The notes under the pieces were generated by a model. The model saw only the letters and a list, made by a program, of their open reading frames with translations. It ran no database searches and had not been told where the DNA came from. A program made the translations under genes and the position numbers. From contig JAJEKV010000057.1 in assembly GCA_021234155.1 (NCBI GenBank), forward strand, positions 7,717,956 to 7,781,955: a stretch of DNA of 64,000 nt, in the 5' to 3' direction. Each line of letters opens with the position of its first letter. Within the stretch, counting starts at the first letter, position 1. Below, one piece after another: positions 56,698 through 64,000 of this stretch. The DNA is from Isoetes taiwanensis (taxonomy: Eukaryota > Streptophyta > Lycopodiopsida > Isoetales > Isoetaceae).

Positions 56698-57932
56698 AGG
56701 TGTGCTAGTTCATGAAACGGTATATTTATAACATAAGGTTTAGATAGTTTAAGGGCTGTATTGTATAAGAAAGAGTATGAAAATATGGCAAAAAGGAATC
56801 TTTACCAACTCCTGTATTTAGGGAAGGTTTTTTTTTTAGGCCCAACCATCCATTGGTTTTAGACGGTGAAAAAAAAAAAAGAGGATGCATGATCAGGCTA
56901 TGGTGGCGAGCACGATGCGCTCTTCTTCTTTTCTGCGGCAGAGCTTTTGGCGATGAATCGGCTAGGACAAAGGGCGCTAGGGCAGATGCATGTCGTCTTG
57001 GTATAGTGGCAGTAGTTTCTTCTGATTGTTCAGCTTCTTAAGCAAAGGTGCTAGCCGACTACCAGACCATGTTCATCATGTATTGAAAAGCTCTGCTACC
57101 TCGATTTTATGATTAGAAGAAGGTGCCTCATTAAGCTCGAGTTCTAGGTAAGGGTTAGAGGCCCGTTTCTTCGGCGGAATCCTTGTTGTTGACACCTACT
57201 TAATGCATGCTGCTTAGGAAATAGGTTTGAAATAAAGTAAGACTGAATTTCATGTGCTTAGGAAATAAGAAAGACTTTGAAAATTGTATGTGCGCTTGCA
57301 TTGGGCAGGCTGCTTGGAGCTGCGCATTGCGAAGGGGGTTTAATCTTTATGCAGGTGCCCATTACGTGGTGGTTTAATCTTTGCGGGTGCCTCACATTAA
57401 ATTTGGAAGCGGGTTGTCGCGGCGAACATTTTGTGTGGGCCTTAAACTTGTGGCACAGGTTGGAGGATGCCAATATAGCATTCTTTGTCCGCTGCTTCGA
57501 GCTTGGTAGCAGTTCTTTGTGCTTGTATCTCCCTGTGGTGCTTCTAATCTTGCGGTGGCCGGTTGTTCAAAGTCAAAGCATGAACTTTGCGAGGTAAGAA
57601 TCAGATCGTGGATTGTAAGGATTGTAGGCCGCTAAGAAACCTTGTGGCAGAAGTTGGACGTGCCAATATAGCATGCCTATCTTTGCCTTGCTATGTGTGG
57701 CGTGTACCTATGTTTAAGGGATAGATTCTAATTTTATCTTCTTTCTAATTTGGAGTCAAACTAATATTGGGTTTTATTACAATGGTTGTCAACCCTCCTT
57801 AAAAATAGAGCCACCTCAGCGTTTGACCCCATCTCACGCTGAGGTGTAGGGCTAGGATGGCCCCAGAGGGCATATGCCTGGGAATATTCTCAGATCCAAC
57901 GTCAGGGAATCGCCTAGAGGCCTCATCAACGA
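56698..57932. mobile_element. Unclassified 1.2-kb insert with perfect hairpin near its right end
   Basis: The host reads CTTAGTCAATA before and TATAATGGAG after, a normal monomer junction. The insert begins AGGTGTGCTAG and ends CATCAACGA. It contains GCCAATATAGCAT twice (about 57469 and 57662) and a hairpin at 57812-57845. The right junction GA/T would suit a Helitron 5' end on the minus strand, but the sequence does not resemble the family terminus. Plus-strand frame 57277-57597 is open for 106 codons with no known domain. Confidence 0.55.
57812..57845. other. Perfect 11-bp inverted repeat
   Basis: CACCTCAGCGT and ACGCTGAGGTG flank a loop of 12 nt. It sits about 90 bp from the right end of the insert, so it may be a terminal structural signal of that element. 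Confidence 0.75.
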
Positions 57933-58321
57933 TATAATGGAGATATGTATGCCTTATATTATATTTTAGAACCAAGTAAGCAACATGTAAAAAATCAATT
58001 AATGCTCCAACTTGATCAAACTTCATAAGGTTATGCCATGCTTCATGTTGACCAACCTTGAACGTATTTAGACATATATTCATAGAGGGGTGATGCTTTG
58101 CTCGATCAAACCTTAGAGGGGTTCACATAAATCTATAGAGGGATTATGCCTTGCTCGATCAAACCTCAATCATACTTAGAAATAAATTATAGAGGGTTTA
58201 CAGCTTAATCAATCAAACGTTAGAGCGTTATCATTGCTCAATCAAACTATAGTTGTGGTACAACTTCACAGTTATGTCCTTCGGCGAGTTCATGAAGTGT
58301 CAGCACGCTCATAAAACAAAC

Positions 58322-58394
58322 CGACCAAGATGGGACTCAAACCCATAATCTCCCGCTCCAGAGGCGAGCGCCTTATTCATTAGGCCACATGGTC
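58322..58394 (-). pseudogene. tRNA-Arg-derived copy with anticodon CTG
   Basis: 73 nt and still foldable, but the loop is CTCTGGA, so the anticodon is CTG. The B box is GGTTTGAGTCC, a change at an invariant C. The D loop has AATGAATAA. All are transitions compared with the intact copy, pointing to decay by cytosine deamination. Confidence 0.75.
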
Positions 58395-59241
58395 ATTGCC
58401 ATATTTAAATTTTCACTTGAGACACTAGGATGGTTTGAGTTTTTCTTTTAAGTAAGAAACAAGAATGGTAGGCAACCATCTAAACCTGACTCAAAAAGGA
58501 TTTTTTTTATCAACCTTACAACTAGCCGTATATAAGAACAATCCCACAAAATTCATACATCTGCTAAATCTATCCCTATGACGTATTCTATAGAAAACCA
58601 TAAACTAACTTGTAATGGATTTGGGACCAAAAGAATCTAAGAACACAAGATTTATAGCTCATTTATATGCCTAGTACAGATTGCAGTGTTGCGCCTAATG
58701 AAACCTTTGTTTTTGTTCAATATAATCCAACAGTAGTTTGGCGTATTTCGCAAAAAAGAGAAAAGAAAAAGAAAAAGAGAGTAATTTGGCGTAATTTGGC
58801 AGGTTCACATATTACGAATCACTCGTACTTCTTAGTCAATATAATGGAGATATGTATGCCTTATATGTAAAAAATCAACTAATGCTCCAACTTGATCAAA
58901 CTTCATAAGGTTATGCCATGCTTCATGTTGACCAACCTTGAACGTATTTAGACATATATTCATAGAGGGATGATGCTTTGCTCGATCAAACCATAGAGGG
59001 GTTATCCTTGCTTGATGAAACTTTCGATCTGCAATAAGACCTTAATTCTATTTAGACATAAATCTATAGAGGGATTATGCCTTGCTCGATCAAACCTCAA
59101 TCATACTTAGAAATAAATTATAGAGGGTTTACAGCTTAATCAATCAAATATCATTGCTCGATCAAACTATAGTTGTAGTACAACTTCACAGTTATGTCCT
59201 TCGGCGAGTTCATGAAGTGTCAGCACGCTCATAAAACAAAC

Positions 59242-59314
59242 CGACCAAGATGAGACTCGAACCCATAATCTCCCGCTCTGGAGGCGAGCGCCTTGTCCAT
59301 TAGGCCACATGGTC
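59242..59314 (-). pseudogene. tRNA-Arg-derived copy with anticodon CCA
   Basis: 73 nt. The loop is CTCCAGA, so the anticodon is CCA. The T stem has a mismatch (ATGGG/CTCAT). The B box core GGTTCGAGTC is retained. The anticodon change is a G-to-A at a CpG. Confidence 0.75.
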
Positions 59315-60091
59315 ATTGCTATATTTGGATTTTCACCTGAGACACTAGGATGGTTTGTGTTTTTCTTTTATGTAAGAAACAAGAATGGTAGGCAACCATC
59401 TAAACCTGACATAAAGCCGGATTTTTTTTTTATCAACTTTACAACTAGCCGTATATAAGAACAATCCCACAAAATTCATATATCTGCTAAATCTATCCCT
59501 ATGGCGTATTCTATAGAAAACCATAAACAAGATTTATAGCTCATTTATATGCCTAGTACAGATTGCAGTGTTGCGCCTAATGAAACCTTTGTTTTTGTTC
59601 AATATAATCCAACAGTAATTTGGCGTATTTCACAAAAAAGAGAAAAGAAAAAGAAAAAGAGAGTAATTTGGCGTAATTTGGCAGGTTCACATATTACGAA
59701 TCATTCGTACTTCTTAGTCAATATAATGGAGATATGTATGCCTTATATTATATTTTAGAACCAAGTAAGCAACATGTAAAAAATCAACTAATGCTCCAAC
59801 TTTATGAAACTTCATAAGGTTATGCCATGCTTCATGTTGACCAACCTTGAACATATTTAGACATATATTCATAGAGGGGTGATGCTTTGCTCGATCAAAC
59901 CTTAGAGGGGTTATCCTTGCTTGATGAAACTTTAGTTGTAGCACAACTTTACAGTTGCATCGATCTGCAATAAGACCTTAATTCTATTTAGACATAAATC
60001 TATAGAGGGATTATGCCTTGCTCGATCAAACCTCAATTCATACTTAGAAATAAATTATAGATGGTTTACAGCTTAATCAATCAAACCTTAA

Positions 60092-62722
60092 CACTAGACC
60101 TGTCCCATGATGGACCATTAAAGGGCATTTTGAAGGTTTACAAAAAAAATCATATAAAATCAAGGGCCAAAGCCTTTCTAGGAGTTCATATATGGCAGTT
60201 ATGGTTCATATAAAAAATAAACAAAAATATATCAGCTCCCGTTCTTGTGAGTTATGCACTAGCAAACCCAAGGGGGTCAAGTACCAAAAGCTTCATATTC
60301 ACACAAAGTAAAACTGTCTTAACGAAAAGATTTTTTTGATTTTTTTGGCTATATAATTTTTCTACACGAGATATAGAGCAAGACACAAAAAACTGCATCT
60401 CAATCCGAAGTCTGTGAAGGAAGATATAGCCATTCAAACATGACAGGGTCAGAACTGTCTTCTGCTTTCTGAGAACCACTACTGGTTCCCAAAAAGCAGT
60501 TGTGGTATAAAAACAATAACTTTTGGAAGGAGATAAACTTTGAGCTCAAATTTGGCATATAAGTAGTTCACGAGGACCTCCATCCTAGAAAAATGTTTGT
60601 TGAGTTTGAATTTGATGTTTTGACTTTTACTTCTAATTTTAATTTTAGGGAATTTGTACAAATGGGTAACATTGATACATATGACTCTAGGTTGTCCTCC
60701 AAAAAATCACATTATGAAAGTTTATAAGAATATGAAACCAATGCAAAAACAAGCTCGTGAAAAGAGTAAAAGACATGGTAAATAAAAATCAAAAACGATT
60801 TCTGTACCTGCCCATTACTGGTCCATAGTCCATTAAAAAATCAATAATATACTTATGTTAGTCCATCTCACGTTGAGTTTTGGGACATGAGTAGCTCCTG
60901 AACCACTTTGTTCACAAAAAATATCTGTTGGTCATTATCTTGAGGATTGTATTAAAATAAATAGCATCAATTATATTATGTCTTCCATGTTTATTCTAGA
61001 TTTCTGCCTTAAAGGTGTGACTTTACAAAATCACATCCTCGAAGTATCTCATATCAAGAAACAAATGCAAAAAGAACCAAGGAAAAATATGAAAAACTTT
61101 TTCTATAAAACATCAAGATAGACTGCTATCTGCCGCAGTCCGATTCTTGAACCATCATTGGTCCAAATGATTGAAAGTTTAAAATCAATAATGGCATCAC
61201 TTTAATCAATTTTGATCTCAACTTTCGCATATAGTTTACTTGTATGATTCTCTGTAGGAGAAAATTAGTTGACTATGTGAGCTTGCGTAATTTAAGGGTA
61301 AGATTGAAGCACAAAGAATTGAGAATTTATGAGGTACTTATGACCAATTGAACCTACATGGACCTCCACTTACACCTTTCAAAAATCATGTGATCGAAGC
61401 TAAAAAGCCATAGTATCATTCTATGGGGCAAAATGGATAAGGCTAGTGAGAGATATATGCTCTATACAATTGGTCTCATGGACCATAAATGGTGATGCAT
61501 GCTTATATAAATTAAAACCTTAGAAATAACATGCTACTTTAACATGCAACTAGAGATTTATATTGCCAAGAAAGGTATGCATCCATGAAAAATATAATAT
61601 ACATGAAAGATAACCTACATGTAACATTATTCTACTTAGATGACAATGCTTTATAGCAAAGAACACGTATATAAAGTTTACGCTAGTAAGAAATAAACAG
61701 ATTTCTTTGTATTTTTTTTCAATAAGAACATACAACCTATATAAGAGATCTCCATATAAGTCAATGTTCACATTTTCAACTATTTTATAGGTTTATATGG
61801 GGAAAGGTAGTGTCTCTTCCATGAACTAAAGAGTCATATGGTCTAATTACATATTGTCATGGCTAAACTTCACAACATTCACTTAATTCATCAATAAACA
61901 TCACTAAATATGACCATTGTGGAGTTTTGGAGCTATAATTGTGGAGTTAACTCAACTTTTATACTCTAATGTGTTAATCCTGCAGCTGTACATCATGTTT
62001 TAATCCCAAAAATTGCATGGTTACACTCTAATTACCCTATATGTAAGTTGATAAGAGTTATATTCTATGTAGATATAAGTAGAATGTATCACTTATTACC
62101 CTCATGGTATTATGGATGGTTGTTATTTGAGCATTTTAACATATACTTGTGTCCTGAATTCTGTATCGTAGATTCTTTTAGTAAATTGTGAGGTTAACAT
62201 GACTTATGAACACTCCAAAAAATCACGAGACTATAGCTCGTATAGTTAGCAACCCATGGCCACAAGAATTAAGTTAAAACTTGTTATAATAAGAGAGAAA
62301 TAATTCTCGAACCGCAAGCAGCTTTTTTGACCAAAATAGGGTTTGGCGGCTTCCACCAATATCAGATGATAGCAATAAAACACGGGAACATAAAACTCAA
62401 TGTGTTCTATGATAAACATGCAAATACCTCCAACTTTAGCAAGGTTTAGGTCACTTTATGCTAGAAAAATTGAAGAAGACAGTTCTGGACTGGTGCAAAA
62501 ACTACCAAATTCTCTAATATTTGAGCAATCACCACAAGGTAGAGGTGACCCCATTGGTCTTGAAATTCTCAGAGGTCATTAAGAAACAAGTGAATACTCA
62601 AATGGTGGCGGTATAGTTCAAAATCGAAATGTCTGTTATGAGTTACATGGGTTTAAGTGGCAGAGGTCATGTGGGCCAGTTCTGGTACATGGATCAGGAA
62701 TGGTTCCAGGACAGGTCTAGTT
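60092..62722. mobile_element. CACTA (En/Spm-type) element, 2.6 kb, non-autonomous
   Basis: The left end is CACTAGACCTGTCC and the right end is GGACAGGTCTAGTT, a 13-bp inverted repeat with only the outermost base mismatched. The flanking TAA duplication (60089-60091 and 62723-62725) interrupts the monomer motif CCTTAAAGCG. Excision leaves tRNA genes about 948 bp apart (59242 and 62824). GGTCCAT/ATGGACC motifs are scattered toward both ends, as in the subterminal repeats of this superfamily. Frames are short (up to 75 codons) and no transposase is seen. Confidence 0.85.
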
Positions 62723-62823
62723 TAAAGCATTATCATTGCTCGATCAAACTATAGTTGTGGTACAACTTCACAGTTATGTCCTTCGGCGAGTTCATGAAGT
62801 GTCAGCACGCTCATAAAACAAAC

Positions 62824-62896
62824 CGACCAAGATGGGACTTGAACCCATAATCTCCCGCTTCGGAGGCGAGCACCTTGTCCATTAGGCCACATGGTC
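62824..62896 (-). pseudogene. tRNA-Arg-like copy with B-box mutation
   Basis: 73 nt, loop CTCCGAA (anticodon CCG kept, one loop base changed). The B box GGTTCAAGTCC has a G-to-A at the CpG, which normally impairs TFIIIC binding. Confidence 0.7.
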
Positions 62897-63263
62897 ATTG
62901 CTATATTTGGATTTTCACCTGAGACACTAGGATGTTTGTGTTTTTCTTTTAAGTAAGAAACAAGAATGGTAGGCAACCATCTAAACCTGACTCAAAAAGG
63001 ATTTTTTTTTTATTAACCTTACAACTAGCCGTATATAAGAACAATCCCACAAAATTCATACATCTGCAAAATCTATCCCTATGGCGTATTCTATAGAAAA
63101 CCATAAACTAACATGTAATGGATTTGGGACCAAAAGAATCTAAGAACACAAGATTTATAGCTCATTTATATGCCTAGTACAGATTGTAGTGTTGCGCCTA
63201 ATGAAACCTTTGTTTTTGTTCAATATAATCGAACAGTAATTTGGCGTATTTTGCAAAAAAGAG

Positions 63264-63364
63264 AAAAGAAAAAGAAAAAGAAAAAGAAAAAGAAAAAGAA
63301 AAAGAAAAAGAAAAAGAAAAAGAAAAAGAAAAAGAAAAAGAAAAAGAAAAAGAAAAAGAAAAAG
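63264..63364 (+). repeat. (AAAAAG)n microsatellite, about 17 units
   Basis: A pure hexanucleotide run at the position where other monomers have only two or three units (for example 59640-59660). It yields an open frame of Lys/Glu on plus and Leu/Phe on minus, both spurious. Confidence 0.95.
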
Positions 63365-63851
63365 AGAGTAATTTGGCAGGTTCACATATTACGAATCACT
63401 TGTACTTCTTATTCAATATAATGGAAATATGTATGCCTTATATTATATTTTAGAACCAAGTAAGCAACATGTAAAAAATCAACTAATGCTCCGACTTGAT
63501 CAAACTTCATGTTGACCAACCTTGAATGTATTTAGACACATATTCATAGAGGGGTGATGCTTTGCTCGATGAAACCTTGGAGGGGTTATCCTTGCTTGAT
63601 GAAACTTTAGTTGTAGCACAACTTTACAGTTGCGTCGATCTGCAATAAGACCTTAATTCTATTTAGACATAAATCTATAGAGGGATTATGCCTTGCTCGA
63701 TCAAACCTCAATCATACTTAGAAATGAATTATAGAGGGTTTACAGCTTAATCAATCAAACCTTAGAGCGTTATCATCTATAGTTGTGGTACAACTTCACA
63801 GTTATGTCCTTCGGCGAGTTCATGAAGTGTCAGCACGCTCATAAAACAAAC

Positions 63852-63924
63852 CGACCAAGATGGGACTCGAACCCATAATCTCCCGCTCCGGAGGCGAGCG
63901 CCTTGTCCATTAGGCCACATGGTC
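63852..63924 (-). tRNA. tRNA-Arg(CCG), intact reference copy
   Basis: Read on the minus strand: acceptor GACCATG pairs with CTTGGTC (one T-T mismatch), D arm GCCT-AATGGACA-AGGC, anticodon stem CTCGC/GCGGG, loop CTCCGGA with anticodon CCG decoding CGG arginine, variable AGATT, T arm ATGGG-TTCGAGT-CCCAT, discriminator G; total 73 nt. The A box TGGCCTAATGG and B box GGTTCGAGTCC fit the RNA polymerase III consensus. No intron and no encoded CCA. On the minus strand a T run for termination lies more than 10 nt downstream and is weak (GTTTGTTTTATG), so transcription is possible but unproven. Confidence 0.82.
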
Positions 63925-64000
63925 ATTGCTATATTTGGATTTTCACCTGAGACACTAGAATGGTTTGAGTTTTTCTTTTAAGTAAGAAACAAGAATGGTG

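Larger units (their letters stand above)
44838..57445. repeat. 12.6-kb duplicated block, copy B
   Basis: Second copy of 32211-44837, beginning inside the Helitron 6 homologous sequence (CAAATGTCGTGTGCC) and ending at about CCTTAAAC. The content is collinear throughout: LINE, array segment with the half tRNA, Helitron pair, rearranged monomer, insert. Differences are mostly 1-6-base indels, unevenly distributed. Confidence 0.88.
57933..60091 (-). repeat. tRNA-Arg tandem array, segment 9
   Basis: The clearest tandem stretch: tRNA genes at 58322 and 59242 are 920 bp apart, the shorter spacing caused by small deletions in the sub-repeat region. The full order of monomer landmarks is repeated more than twice. 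It ends with TAA, the target site of the CACTA element. Confidence 0.95.
62723..64000 (-). repeat. tRNA-Arg tandem array, segment 10
   Basis: tRNA genes at 62824 and 63852 are 1028 bp apart; the extra length is explained largely by the expanded hexanucleotide run at 63264. The array continues past the window edge. Copies here are cleaner than at the left side. Confidence 0.95.

Overview
The window looks like heterochromatic, repeat-dominated nuclear DNA from a land plant. The evidence is a plant-type nuclear tRNA-Arg, Helitrons with plant-style termini, a plant L1-type LINE, a CACTA element and a fold-back MITE. I see no convincing intact protein-coding host gene. The taxon cannot be fixed from this window.

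The backbone from about 1.66 kb to the right edge is one tandem array of a roughly 967-bp monomer. Each monomer carries one tRNA-Arg(CCG)-like gene on the minus strand. Other sequences have been inserted into the array. Subtracting the element lengths I infer from their own ends brings successive tRNA genes back to about 965-975 bp apart (for example 3032 to 18460, 18460 to 23374 and 23374 to 38062). This supports both the array model and the element boundaries.

Layout: 1-1655 unassigned GC-rich DNA; 1656-4050 array with a MITE; 4051-17994 a 13.9-kb Helitron whose cargo is largely tandem repeats; 17995-18749 array; 18750-22696 Helitron; 22697-23880 array; 23881-30113 two head-to-tail Helitrons with a third nested in the opposite orientation; 30256-32465 Helitron with exon-like cargo; 32211-57445 a 12.6-kb block present twice in tandem, each copy carrying a LINE, array monomers and a pair of Helitrons; 57933-60091 array; 60092-62722 a CACTA element; 62723-64000 array with an expanded hexanucleotide run.

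The Helitrons share a 5' end resembling TCYTATATTATAA and a 3' end made of the hairpin GCCCAGC-aac-GCTGGGC followed by CTAG, and most sit between host A and T. Six of them carry 1.5-2 kb of almost pure purine on the Helitron sense strand. This is the most striking structure in the window. No Rep/helicase gene is recognisable, so all appear non-autonomous. The many long ORFs over the purine tracts are low-complexity artefacts. Block A and block B alternate between identical stretches and stretches full of small indels, and these also break the LINE reading frames. Residual long-read consensus error is a likely contributor.
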